Positions 31,828 to 42,029 of a stretch of 64,000 nucleotides of DNA are shown here, in pieces. The position numbers and the translations under genes were made by a program. The DNA is from Chondrilla cf. caribensis (lineage: Eukaryota > Porifera > Demospongiae > Chondrillida > Chondrillidae), in contig OZ026550.1 of NCBI GenBank assembly GCA_964020155.1, positions 402,501 to 466,500 of the forward strand, written 5' to 3'. Numbering within the stretch: position 1 is the first letter of the stretch; each line of letters opens with the position of its first letter. Under the pieces are notes generated by a model, which made no database searches, had not been told where the DNA came from, and worked only from the letters and a program-made list of their open reading frames with translations.

Positions 31828-32577
31828 TGTTCATATAGCAATATACTATTCATAGTCAGCACAGATCATATTCATGCCACATTGATATTGTGTTGTGATG
31901 TTTGCCCTGTATGTGCTGTGTTTGCAGGTTTGTGGATTTTGCAGACTCTGGCTACGAGGCAGACCCTGAAATCAGTGAACTTGAAAACAAGGTGTGACCA
32001 CAGCTATTACGCCATATCTTCACCTTGCCATCTTCTATATGTACACACTAGCCTAGTGCATGCATGCATACATACTAGCTATTATACATAATATGTTGTA
32101 CACTTTCCTCACTCTCACTCCCTCTCACTCCCTCATTACCCTCAAACTTCCCGCACTCCTCATGCTTCTCACACTCCTCACACTCCTCACACACCTTACA
32201 CTCCCTCACACTCCTCACACACCTCACATTCCTCATACTCCCTCACACTCACTCTCCTCACACTCCTCACACTCCTCACACACCTCACACACCTCACACT
32301 CCTCATCCTCCACACTCCCTCACACTCCTCATCCTCCCCATCATCCCCTCCACTCAGGGCCTGAGAGGTGACTCCATCCTGGTCCAGGGCACCAACACTG
32401 GTAGTGCTGTGGTGGAGGTGAGACTGGTGCACCAAGCTTGGAGGAGTGTGTCCCCCGACAAGGTCCGGCTGATAGTGAAGGAGAACTTGATGCTGTTCCC
32501 GTACCTCCCTGCCTACATCCTGCCACTGAGCTATGTGGACTACACCCTGGAGAGGAGGAAGCAGGGAAAAGTGGAAG
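28756..32577 (+). CDS. NUP210: NUP210 (gp210) N-terminal fragment, seven exons
   Basis: Seven exons are readable, with matching phases: 28756-28851 (signal peptide, MEKAAILLFLTLWCSLG), 29261-29340, 29694-29833, 31188-31319, 31625-31724, 31928-31991 and 32358-32577. The joined protein (~277 aa) follows vertebrate NUP210 step by step: VLLPYVPERSG, GCFKWISTKPDVA, TGQQLRCDVFVD, TTRELLLEE, NIFSTLRGIRFEWS, GDSILVQGTNTGS and VRLIVKENLML. NUP210 is a single-pass nuclear-pore membrane glycoprotein with a huge lumenal domain and about 1,900 residues. Here nothing recognisable follows exon 7. Its frame runs into a GT/GG-rich minisatellite and stops at 32,675, and the exonuclease array begins at about 33,070. 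The donor at 32578 (GTGTGG) is weak. It is either a truncated pseudogene or a gene whose remaining exons lie beyond the array. Confidence 0.88.
29349..29611. repeat. (GT)n microsatellite in NUP210 intron 2
   Basis: A 260-bp GT array with TACATGTGTGTACC and TTTG interruptions. It starts eight bases after the exon 2 splice donor. Confidence 0.95.
29928..30113. mobile_element. pogo/Tigger-like MITE 1
   Basis: Ends are TACAGTGAATTCTCGTTAAT on the left and the inverted counterpart GGGAATTCACTGCA on the right. Terminal CAGTGAA..CTCG..TAAT is typical of pogo-type DNA transposon ends, and TA flanks fit TA target duplication. There is no coding capacity. It lies in NUP210 intron 3. Confidence 0.6.
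30188..30281. mobile_element. pogo/Tigger-like MITE 2 (short)
   Basis: A compact 94-bp element running from TACAGTGAATACTCGATAAT to GGGAATTCACTGTA in the same intron, with the same terminal inverted repeats as its neighbours. Confidence 0.6.
30418..30598. mobile_element. pogo/Tigger-like MITE 3
   Basis: A ~180-bp element from TACAGTGAATTCTCATTAAT to GAGTATTCACTGTA. Internal pieces (CCGCCA/TGGCGG, AAACCTTTTAATC) are shared with MITE 1 and 2 in inverted order. Confidence 0.6.
30832..31170. repeat. ~112-bp tandem repeat, three copies
   Basis: The unit begins near CTCAGTAAGTACCCTGG. The landmark TCATGTACACTATGTCAACC recurs near 30,909 and 31,021 and in a variant form near 31,134. The last copy ends just before the splice acceptor of NUP210 exon 4. 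Confidence 0.85.
31748..31825. repeat. (GT)n microsatellite
   Basis: A GT array in NUP210 intron 5. Confidence 0.97.
32104..32350. repeat. CTCACACTC-type minisatellite
   Basis: An imperfect repeat built of CACACTCCT/CACACACCT modules. It fills NUP210 intron 6 up to its polypyrimidine tract before exon 7. Confidence 0.85.
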
Positions 32578-32672
32578 GTGTGGTCACTGGGTGTGGTTGT
32601 TGGGTGTGGTCAGTGGTTATTAGGTGTGGTCATTGGGTGAGGTCAATGGGTGTGGTCACCGGGTGTGGTGTA
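32578..32672. repeat. GGTGTGGTCA minisatellite
   Basis: Several copies of a 16-19-bp unit (TGGGTGTGGTCA) start at the proposed exon 7 donor of NUP210. The exon frame is open through it until a stop at 32,673-32,675. Confidence 0.8.
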
Positions 32673-32679
32673 TGACCCA

Positions 32680-33069
32680 TGATTTATGTAATTAGGCTAT
32701 TCGGGCGTGTCCTTATTGTAGTCTCAGTGACCATGGTAACTAGGGGTGTGTCTATTTCATGTCGGGAATGGACCCTTGAGATGTTGGAGACCTGACCGTA
32801 GACTTTCTGGGTAGGAATTTATATAGAATACTCCTCCCTAGTAATGTATACTATAGTATTACAATCAACTGAGTTGTATGTGTGTATACCTATGTACTGC
32901 GAGCGTATCCGACAACCTTTCGGACGGTCTCTTGAATGGATCTCTTGGTCAAGGTAAGTACGATTGAGCGTGTCGTCAGCAAGATATCCTCCGTCGCTGC
33001 TCGTGGTTAGTGCGCTGTTCGATCACTATCGGTTTGCTGTCCGTCCCCTGTGAGTTCGTGACGGAGATA
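32680..33069. other. Unassigned segment between NUP210 exon 7 and the array
   Basis: This is the only non-repeated stretch between NUP210 exon 7 and the exonuclease array. A GC-richer patch at about 32,899-33,060 includes a strong-looking donor (AAGGTAAGT at 32,951-32,959), but no upstream acceptor gives an open frame in the phase NUP210 needs, and the translation does not resemble NUP210. It may be a decayed exon. Confidence 0.35.
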
Positions 33070-34070
33070 TGTTGTCATGGAAACACTTTCCTCTTCCTAA
33101 ATTGAGTGTGTCATTCTTTTTCACAGATCAGTTGTTACTCACTAATATTGTACCACATAGAATGTAATGTAAATTGTTCTGGGGCATAGTCTTGTTGTTT
33201 TGGGGAATTGTGTTGTTGTTGTCCTGGGAGGATTGCTTTGCTGTTGTTCTGAGGAGGATTGTGTTGTTGTTTTCCTGGGAGGTGTGTTGTCTGCATCTGA
33301 TCTTGAGCAGCTCACAGAACACACAATATCAATCAGAGAACTTCATGTAACTCCTTATGTATTACTGTATAGTAGTGCTGTTTCTATGGCAACGGATCTC
33401 ACATACAGTAGAGTCTTTTTGGTAGGAGCTCCCTCAAGAGGAAATCCCTCTCATTAGGAGGTTTTCTGTAGGTCGCCACCCCTACCTGTACCAAATGATT
33501 ACCTCTGTCTATATGTTTTAATAGAGGAATTTTCATTTGTTCCTGAGACTCCACTCTACTCCCTGTATGTGTGTGCTACCATAGTACACACATGTTGTGT
33601 TCAAGTGTCCGTATTTCTCTTCATTTCATCTTAGTCGAGGTTTTAGGCGATGTCACAATGTCCAGTGGTGCTTGATCTTGTATGACTTCTACTGTTATGT
33701 GTAATCTACTGTAGGTGTTCCCCTGGGACTTACCCTATCGACAATCCACTGTACTTCCGTATGATGATCACAATACACATCACATTGTGTTAAAGTGTAG
33801 TTGTCTTCATTTTGTCTCAGTCAAGGCTGTGAGTGTTTTCACAAGGTCAAGTGGTGCTTGATCTCCTAGGATCTCTGTTGGTACATGTAATGTGATTATT
33901 TCATCCACCTGATATTGAGGCAGGCCTGTCATGCATCGAATGTGTACATAACAAAGTCCTTTTTTGTGCGTTGGTATGTACGGTGAGATTCACCACCCAC
34001 ATGCATACTGTGATGTGCAGTCCATCGCCTGTGGTTACCAAAAATTGTTGCTTTCAGTTGTTAACATTGT
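33070..34070. other. Array unit remnant lacking an exonuclease gene
   Basis: 33,185-33,470 closely matches the TTG-rich tails that follow the truncated copies at 35,480 and 37,800, and 33,700-34,090 matches the leader region of copy 3. So this is a unit whose exonuclease part has been lost or lies outside the array boundary. No gene is seen. Confidence 0.7.
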
Positions 34071-34144
34071 CACATTCCCAGTAAACAACGTAGTCAGTAG
34101 AATCATTGTTTCCTCGTTCATCACTGAGTATTCCGGTTAGAAAC

Positions 34145-34837
34145 ATGGACAAGTATGTTTCGGAGAAGTTGAAGCTGAAGGGGAGTGTGTTTTCACTTGA
34201 TGTGGAGTGTGTTGCGGTTGGAAAAACACACATGCCCAAAGATAGAGCCCCTGCGAAGTTTGCTTTGGTCGATAGCCGAGGAAAGACTGTGTGTGTGCAG
34301 TACATTAGGCCAGAGAATAGGATTGTGAGTTACTTGACTCCACTTTCTGGTGTTAGGGCAGAGGACTTGGAAGGTGCTGTGTCTCTGGAGGAGGCAATTG
34401 AGATTTTGAAATCTCACCTGCCCAAGGATTCTATTCTAGTTGGACAAGTGATTGACAATGATATTACCTGGATGCAGTTGAAACAAGGAGAGGATTTTGC
34501 TGATTATGTTGATTTGGCTGAAGTTTTCAAGGGCTATAACGCAAAGTATAAGCAAACGTCATACCACACTCTGTTACACGAGGCAAGGATCCTTCTGAAT
34601 TTCCCCGATCTAGACACCGCTGGGGAACACGACTCAGCTATTGATGCAAGGTTGTCTGTGCAGCTGTGGGAGAAGGTGAGGTCACGTCCGGACCAGCTCC
34701 AACAAATGCGGCAGAGCTTAATCCACAACCGGCCCAAAATGTCCGCTGCCAAGCGTCTGAACCACCAGCACGAGGATGTATGCCTGGCAAGATTCCTTCC
34801 CCCAAAATGCATTTGTGGTATGCCCACTGGTGAATAG
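34145..34837 (+). CDS. DEDDh 3'-5' exonuclease, REXO4/ISG20-like, copy 1
   Basis: A 230-aa, single-exon protein that is almost entirely one exonuclease domain. Exo I is FSLDVEC (D19, E21), Exo II is ILVGQVIDNDITW (D106) and Exo III is EHDSAIDAR (H162, D167; H-x4-D). All five DEDDh positions are present. GVRAEDLEGAVSLEEA resembles the SGI-x2-x2-L..A..-EEA segment between Exo I and II of REXO4 and ISG20. These enzymes remove nucleotides from RNA (or DNA) 3' ends using two metal ions. A C-terminal Cys cluster (C213, C222, C224) may bind metal. There is no signal peptide. The start is the ATG of MDKYVSEK, shared by nearly all copies; the frame is open further to a TTG at 34106. Closest to copies 3 and 17. 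The true substrate is unknown. Confidence 0.85.
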   Translation: MDKYVSEKLKLKGSVFSLDVECVAVGKTHMPKDRAPAKFALVDSRGKTVCVQYIRPENRIVSYLTPLSGVRAEDLEGAVSLEEAIEILKSHLPKDSILVGQVIDNDITWMQLKQGEDFADYVDLAEVFKGYNAKYKQTSYHTLLHEARILLNFPDLDTAGEHDSAIDARLSVQLWEKVRSRPDQLQQMRQSLIHNRPKMSAAKRLNHQHEDVCLARFLPPKCICGMPTGE

Positions 34838-35105
34838 GGTGTATTAATTTTGTATTAACTTACAGTATTATACTGAATTTATTATGATTATTACACATGG
34901 TTTCTCATATAAATTTGTTGTGGAAGTAACACTATTCGATGTACATATTTCAACCCAGCCAATGAGATAGCACGTCATCATTGATGGTGTTCAGTGATGT
35001 AACGAGCTCTCTTGTGTATCGGAGGTTCAGGTCCCATTTTAGTGGTTTTAGTTTGTAGCTAACTCATTGTTTCCTCGTTCATCACTGAGTATTCCAGTTA
35101 GAAAC

Positions 35106-35348
35106 ATGGACAAGTATGTTTCGGAGAAGTTGAAGCTGAAGGGGAGTGTGTTTTCACTTGATGTGGAGTGCGTTGCAGTTGGTAAAACTCACATGACGAA
35201 GGATAGAGCCCCTGTGAAGTTTGCTTTAGTCGATAGCCAGGGAAAGACTGTGTGTGTGCAGTACGTAAGACCAGAGAAGAGGGTTGTGAGTTACTTGACG
35301 CCACTTTCTGGTGTTAGGGCAGAGGACTTGGAAGGTGCTGTGTGTTGA
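35106..35348 (+). pseudogene. Exonuclease copy 2, truncated after 80 aa
   Basis: Keeps the start, Exo I (D19, E21) and the region up to LEGAV, then reads Cys and stop where intact copies continue SLEEA. The following sequence is unrelated TTG-rich DNA. Exo II and III are missing, so it cannot be an active nuclease. Identical truncation occurs in copies 4 and 14. Confidence 0.85.
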
Positions 35349-36464
35349 ATTATGGTAGTCCCATGCACTGCGGTATGATCATACCACATGCAATCTTGTG
35401 TACATGTTAGCGTGTCTAATGGGCAGATGTGGGAGTTGTTGGCAACTACTGTTGTGTCCTTATTTGTTGTTCTGGAGAATAGTTTTGTTGTTGTTCTAAG
35501 CGATAGTCTTCTTCGTGTTGTTGTTGTTTTGGGGAATTGTACTATTGTTAATCCTGGGGGATAGTCTTGTTGTTGTTGTTGTTTTCCTGAAAGGTGTGTT
35601 GTCTGCATCTGATCTTGAGCAGCTCACAGAACATGCACAATATCAATCAGAGAACTTTATGCAACTCCTTCATGTATTGCTGTATAGTAGTGCTGTTTCT
35701 ATGGCAATGGATCTCACATACAGTAGAGTCTTATCAGTAGGAGCTCCCTCAAGAGGAAATCCCTCTCATTAGGAGCTTTCTGTAGGACCCCACCCTTCCT
35801 GTACCAAATGATTACCTCTGTCAATATGCATTTTTAATAGAGGAATTTTCAGCTGTTCATCAAGACTCCACTGCACTTCCAACTGTATGTGTGTACTACC
35901 ATAGCACGCACATATTGTGTTCAAGTGTACATATTTCTCTTCATTTCGTGTTAGTCAAGGTTTTAGGTGATGTCACAATGTTCAGTGGTGTTTGATCTTG
36001 TAAGACCTCTACTGTTGCTTGTAATCTACTGTAGGTGTTCCCCTGGGACTTACCCTATCGACAATCCACTGTACTTCCATATGCTGATCACAATACACAT
36101 CACATTGTGTTAAAGTGTAGTTGTCTTCATTTTGTCTCAGTCAAGGCTGTGAGTGTTTTCACAAGGTCAAGTGGTGCTTGATCTCCTAGGATCTCTGTTG
36201 GTACATGTAATGTGATTATTTCATCCACCTGATATTGAGGCAGGCCTGTCATGCATCGAATGTGTACATAACAAAGTCCTTTTTTGTGCGTTGGTATGTA
36301 CGGTGAGATTCACCACCCACATGCATACTGTGATGTGCAGTCCATCGCCTGTGGTTACCAATAATTGTTGCTTTCAGTTGGTAACAATGTCACATTCCCA
36401 GTAAACAACGTAGTCAGTAGAATCATTGTTTTCTAGTTCATCACTGAGTATTTCAGTTAGAAAC

Positions 36465-37155
36465 ATGGACAAGTATGTTTCAGAGAAGTTGAAGCTGAAG
36501 GGGAGTGTGTTTTCACTCGATGTGGAGTGTGTTGCAGTTGGAAAAACACACACGATGAAGGACAGAGCCCCAGCGAAGTTTGCTTTAGTTGACAGCCGAG
36601 GAAAAACTGTGTGTGTGCAGTACGTTAGGCCTGAGAGAGAGGTTGAGTTACTTGACCCCACTTTCTGGTGTTAGGGCAGAGGACTTGGAAGGCGCTGTGT
36701 CTCTGGAGGAGGCAATTGAGATTTTGAAATCTCACCTGCCAAAGGATGCTATTTTAGTTGGACAAGTGATTGACAATGATATTACCTGGATGCAGTTGAA
36801 ACAAGGAGAGGATTTTGCTGATTATGTTGATTTGTCAGAAGTTTTCAAGGGCTATAACGCAAAGTATAAGCAAACGTCATACCACACTCTGTTACACGAG
36901 GCAAGGATCCTTCTGAATTTCCCCGATCTAGACACCGCTGGGGAACACGACTCAGCTATTGATGCAAGGTTGTCTGTGCAGCTGTGGGAGAAGGTGAGGT
37001 CACGTCCGGACCAGCTCCAACAAATGCGGCAGAACTTAATCCACAACCGGCCCAAAATGTCCGCTGCCAAGCGTCTGAATCACCAGCATGAGGGTGTGTG
37101 CTTGGCAAGATTCCTTCCCCCAAAATGCATTTGTGGCATGCCCACTGGTGAATAG
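36465..37155 (+). pseudogene. Exonuclease copy 3, 2-bp frameshift
   Basis: Full-length and very similar to copy 1, but GT is missing in the run GAGAGGTTGAGTTAC (near 36,645; intact copies read GAGGTTGTGAGTTAC). The first frame ends at 36,674 after residue ~69. The second frame carries Exo II and III to 37,155. It is a recent break, since the rest of the gene is undamaged, or a sequencing or assembly error. Confidence 0.8.
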
Positions 37156-37423
37156 GGTGTATTAATTTTTTATTAACTTACAGTATTATACTGAATTTAT
37201 TATGATTATTACACATGGTTTCTCATATAAATTTGTTGTGGAAGTAACACTATTCGATGTACATATTTCAACCCAGCCAATGAGATAGCACGTCACCATT
37301 GATGGTGTTCAGTGATGTAACGAGCTCTCTTGTGTATCGGAGGTTCAGGTCCCATTTTAGTGATTTTAGTTTGTAGCTAACTCATTGTTTCCTAGTTCAT
37401 CGCGGAGTATTCCAGTTAGAAAC

Positions 37424-37666
37424 ATGGACAAGTATGTTTCGGAGAAGTTGAAGCTGAAGGGGAGTGTGTTTTCACTTGATGTGGAGTGTGTTGCGGTTGG
37501 TAAAACTCACATGACGAAGGATAGAGCCCCTGTGAAGTTTGCTTTGGTCAATAGCAGAGGGAAAATTGTGTGTGTGCAGTACATTAGACCAGAGAGAGAG
37601 GTTGTGAGTTACTTGACGTCAGTTTCTGGTGTTAGGGCAGAGGACTTGGAAGGTGCTGTGTGTTGA
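37424..37666 (+). pseudogene. Exonuclease copy 4, truncated after 80 aa
   Basis: Same truncation and same tail as copy 2, 2,318 bp downstream of it. It belongs to a two-gene block duplicated as a whole (copies 1+2 and 3+4). Confidence 0.85.
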
Positions 37667-38778
37667 ATTATGGCAGTCCCATGCAGTGCGGTATGATCAT
37701 ACCACATGCAATCTAGTGTACATGTTAGCGTGTCTAATGGGCAGATGTGGGAGTTGTTGGCAACTACTGTTGTGTCCTTATTTGTTGTTCTGGAGAATAG
37801 TTTTGTTGTTGTTCTAAGCGATAGTCTTCTTCGTGTTGTTGTTGTTTTGGGGAATTGTACTATTGTTAATCCTGGGGGATAGTCTTGTTGTTGTTGTTGT
37901 TTTCCTGAAAGGTGTGTTGTCTGCATCTGATCTTGAGCAGCTCACAGAACATGCACAATATCAATCAGAGAACTTTATGCAACTCCTTCATGTATTGCTG
38001 TATAGTAGTGCTGTTTCTATGGCAATGGATCTCACATACAGTAGAGTCTTATCAGTAGGAGCTCCCTCAAGAGGAAATCCCTCTCATTAGGAGCTTTCTG
38101 TAGGACCCCACCCTTCCTGTACCAAATGATTACCTCTGTCAATATGCATTTTTAATAGAGGAATTTTCAGCTGTTCATCAAGACTCCACTGCACTTCCAA
38201 CTGTATGTGTGTACTACCATAGCACGCACATATTGTGTTCAAGTGTACATATTTCTCTTCATTTCGTGTTAGTCAAGGTTTTAGGTGATGTCACAATGTT
38301 CAGTGGTGTTTGATCTTGTAAGACCTCTACTGTTACGTCATCCAATGTAGCTGTTCCCCTGGGACTTACCCTATTGGCACTCAACTGTAATGATGATTAC
38401 AACACATGTCATATTGTGTTCAAGTGTATTTGTCTTCATTCTGTTATTTTCAAGGCTGTGAGTGTTTTCACAAGGTCAAGTGGTGCTTGACCTTCTAGGA
38501 CCTCTGCTGATACACGTAATGTGATTATTCCACTCACCTGATGCTGAGGAAGGTAATTAGTCACGAGTGCACCGAATGTGTACATAACAAAGTCCTTTTT
38601 AGTTTGTTGGTATGTACGGTGAGATAGACCACACACATAGTGTGCAGTCCATCATCTGTGGTTTTGAAATTGTTAAGTCGCTTTCAGTTCATAGCATTGG
38701 CTCTTTCCCGGTAAACAACGTAGTCAGTAGAATCATTGTTTTCTACGTAGTTCATCACTGAGTATTCCAGTTAGAAAC

Positions 38779-39471
38779 ATGGACAAGTATGTTTCGGAGA
38801 AGTTGAAGCTGAAGGGTAGTGTGTTTTCACTTGATGTGGAGTGTGTTGCTGTTGGAAAAACTCACATGACGAAGGATAGAGCCCCTGTGAAGTTTGCTTT
38901 GGTCGATAGCCAAGGAAAAACTGTGTGTGTGCAGTACATAAGACCAGAGAATAGGATTGTGAGTTACTTGACGCCAGTTTCTGGTGTTAGGGCAGAGGAC
39001 TTGGAAGGCGCTGTGTCTCTGGAGGAGGCAATCAAGATTTTGAAATCTCACCTGCCAAAGGACGCAATTCTAGTTGGGCAAAAGGTTGATAGCGATATTA
39101 CCTGGATGCAGTTGAAACAAGGAGAGGATTTTGCTGATATTGTTGATTTGTCAGAAGTTTTCAAGGGCTACAACGCGAGATATGGCAACTACTCCTACCA
39201 TAGTCTGTTACATGAGGCTGGGATCCTTCTAAATCTCCCTGATCTAGACACTGTTGGGGAACACGACCCAGCTATTGATGCAAGGCTGTCTGTGCAACTG
39301 TGGGAGAAGGTGAAGTCACGTCCGGACCAGCTCCAACACATGAGACAGAGCTTAATCCGCAACCGGCCCAAAATGTCAGCTGCCAAGCGTCTGAACTTCC
39401 GGTACAAGGGTGTGTGCATGGCAAAATTTTACCCTGCGAAATGCATTTGTGGCATGCCCAGTGGAGAATAG
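38779..39471 (+). CDS. DEDDh exonuclease copy 5
   Basis: Intact, 230 aa, with all five catalytic residues. It differs from copy 1 in the Exo II lead-in (GQKVDSDITW), in the loop ARYGNYSYHSLL before Exo III and in the C-terminal basic patch (RLNFRYKGVCMAKFYPAKC, tail PSGE). Its 3' flank has the ATTAAA-type polyadenylation signal candidate near 39,675 and a 345-bp CA array. The next gene, copy 6, is the closest relative. Confidence 0.85.
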   Translation: MDKYVSEKLKLKGSVFSLDVECVAVGKTHMTKDRAPVKFALVDSQGKTVCVQYIRPENRIVSYLTPVSGVRAEDLEGAVSLEEAIKILKSHLPKDAILVGQKVDSDITWMQLKQGEDFADIVDLSEVFKGYNARYGNYSYHSLLHEAGILLNLPDLDTVGEHDPAIDARLSVQLWEKVKSRPDQLQHMRQSLIRNRPKMSAAKRLNFRYKGVCMAKFYPAKCICGMPSGE

Positions 39472-39787
39472 GGAGATTGCACTGATCGTTCTGTTTTAGC
39501 AGCAGAGGAAGCTGAGAACCTAGCAACAGATAATTTTGACTACATTTTAGATAATTTACTAGAAAAATATGTAAGTGATAATCATTTTTTACGACTTGAT
39601 TGCTGGTTGTACCATGCACCGTGAACACTGGTTAGTCTATACTCCGTGCGATATGATTTCTGATTAGTTGCAATAATTAAAGATGTGGATTGTATCTACA
39701 GCATCACTGGTTTATAAGCTGATGTTATGACGTCTGAAAGATTATGTTGTGAAATTGCTACCCATGAGTGTTTGTCTATGCTTGGCA

Positions 39788-40134
<347 letters not shown>

Positions 40135-40148
40135 TCATTGTTTTCTAA

Positions 40149-40437
40149 GGGACAGTAATTCTTGAGCAATCACATAACAGTAGAAACAGATTGAAATGAT
40201 TAAAATGTAAGACATTTCAACCACAAAGGTCTTCTCTCACTCACACCCTATCACTTGTCATCTCATTAAGTCACTCCCGCCCTTATGATGTCACCAGGTT
40301 GCTGTATATCGGGCCCAATCACTCGTATTCCTTCAGTATTGTAACCAACGAAGACCTTCACGGTTGAAACGTCTTACATTTCAATCGTTTCAATCTGTTT
40401 CCACTGTTTTGTGATTGCTCAAGAATTACCCAGTCCC
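40149..40437. mobile_element. Foldback (MITE-like) element, ~85-bp inverted arms
   Basis: The left arm starts GGGACAGTAATTCTTGAGC; the right arm ends GCTCAAGAATTACCCAGTCCC, its inverse with few changes. Arms stay complementary through AGAAACAGATTGAAA..AATGTAAGAC..TTTCAACC and AAGGTCTTC, leaving a centre of about 120 bp. There is no reading frame. It sits between copies 5 and 6. Confidence 0.75.
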
Positions 40438-40513
40438 TAACCTACGCCGTAGCAATGAGCCTCTACCGAATTATTGTTTCCTAGTTCATCACTATAGTAT
40501 TACAGGTGGAAAC

Positions 40514-41206
40514 ATGGACAAGTACGTTTCGGAGAAGTTGAAGCTGAAGGGGAGTGTGTTTTCACTTGATGTGGAGTGTGTTGCAGTTGGAAAAACACAC
40601 CTGATGAAGGATAGAGCCCCTGTGAAGTTTGCTTTGGTCGATAGCAAGGGAAAGACTGTGTGTGTGCAGTACATTAGGCCTGAGAATAGGATTGTGAGTT
40701 ACTTGACGCCACTTTCTGGTGTTAGGGCAGAGGACTTGGAAGGTGCTGTGTCTCTGGAGGAGGCAATTGAGATTTTGAAATCCCACCTGCCCAAGGACGC
40801 TATTTTAGTTGGGCAAAAGGTTGATAGCGATATTACCTGGATGCAGTTGAAACAAGGAGAGGATTTTGCTGATATTGTTGATTTGTCAGAAGTTTTCAAG
40901 GGCTACAACGCGAGATATGGCAACTACTCCTACCACAGTCTGTTACATGAGGCAATGATCCTTCTGAATCTCCCTGATCTAGACACTGGTGGGGAACATG
41001 ACCCAGCTATCGACGCAAGGCTGTCTGTGCAGCTGTGGGAGAAGGTGAAGTCACGTCCGGACCAGCTCCGAGAAATGCGACAGAGCTTAATCCGCAACCG
41101 ACCCAAAATGTCAGCTGCCAAGCGTTTGAACTTCCGGTACGAGGGTGTGTGCATGGCAAAATTTTACCCTGCGAAATGCATTTGTGGTATGTCCAGTGGA
41201 GAATAA
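40514..41206 (+). CDS. DEDDh exonuclease copy 6
   Basis: Intact, 230 aa, with D19, E21, D106, H162 and D167. Sister of copy 5, sharing GQKVDSDITW and the ARYGNYSYHS loop. It differs at EAMILL (Met for Arg/Gly), DTGGEHDPA and the tail CGMSSGE. The leader is GTATTACAGGTGGAAAC rather than CCAGTTAGAAAC. Confidence 0.85.
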   Translation: MDKYVSEKLKLKGSVFSLDVECVAVGKTHLMKDRAPVKFALVDSKGKTVCVQYIRPENRIVSYLTPLSGVRAEDLEGAVSLEEAIEILKSHLPKDAILVGQKVDSDITWMQLKQGEDFADIVDLSEVFKGYNARYGNYSYHSLLHEAMILLNLPDLDTGGEHDPAIDARLSVQLWEKVKSRPDQLREMRQSLIRNRPKMSAAKRLNFRYEGVCMAKFYPAKCICGMSSGE

Positions 41207-41597
41207 GGGGATGAAACTGATGGTTTGTCTTAGCATGGAAGGAAGCTGAAAACATAGTTACCTATATTCTAGTGACAGTTAATTTTGACTCAATTTTAGA
41301 TGCATGTAATAGAAACCTACGTATGTAAGTGATATTTGTTTATTTAAACTTAACTGCTGATTGTACCATGTACTGTGGACACTGGTTAGTCTATACTATA
41401 TTATGTACTGTGTACATTTGTAGGTCTGTACTCCGTACAATATGATTCTGATTAGTTGCAATAATTGAAGATGTGGATTATATCTGCAGCATCACTGGTT
41501 CATAAGCTGAAGTTATGATGGCGTCTGAAAGATTATGTAGTGAAAGTGTTACCCAGGAGTGTTTGTCTATGCATGTCACATACATGCATACACGTAC

Positions 41598-41608
41598 ACA
41601 CAGACATA

Positions 41609-41673
<65 letters not shown>
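41598..41673. repeat. (CA)n microsatellite
   Basis: A CA array downstream of copy 6, at the position equivalent to the array after copy 5. Confidence 0.95.
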
Positions 41674-41677
<4 letters not shown>

Positions 41678-41689
41678 ATTGTTTTCTAA

Positions 41690-41956
41690 GGGACAGTAAT
41701 TCTTGAGCAATTACGTAGCAGTAGAAACAGATTGAAACAATTAAAATGTAAGACGTTCAACCACAAAGGTCTTCTCTCACCCACACCCTATCACTTGTCA
41801 TCTCATTGTCACTAAGTTGCTGTATATAATAGGCTCAATCACTCATATTTCTTCAGAATTCTAACCAACAAAGACCTTTGCAGTCGAAACGTCACAATTT
41901 AGTTATTTCAATCTGTTCCCTCTGCCACGTGACTGCTCAAGAATTACCCAGTACCT
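41690..41956. mobile_element. Foldback element, second copy
   Basis: The same element as at 40,149, in the same position relative to its neighbours (after the CA array, before the next gene). It was therefore probably duplicated with the unit, not inserted twice. The arms have drifted more, and the centre is shorter. Confidence 0.7.
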
Positions 41957-42029
41957 TACTTACGCTGTAGCAATGAGCTTCCACAAATCATTGTTTTCTA
42001 GTTCATCGCGGAATATTCCAGTTAGAAAC

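Noticed and set aside
32899..32953. Possible eighth NUP210 exon ending at a GTAAGT donor
   Set aside because: No acceptor upstream gives an open frame in the phase required after exon 7, and the peptide does not resemble NUP210.
34106..34144. 13-residue N-terminal extension of the exonucleases from an upstream TTG
   Set aside because: TTG is not a normal eukaryotic start, the extension is not conserved between units, and the ATG of MDKYVSEK is nearly universal.
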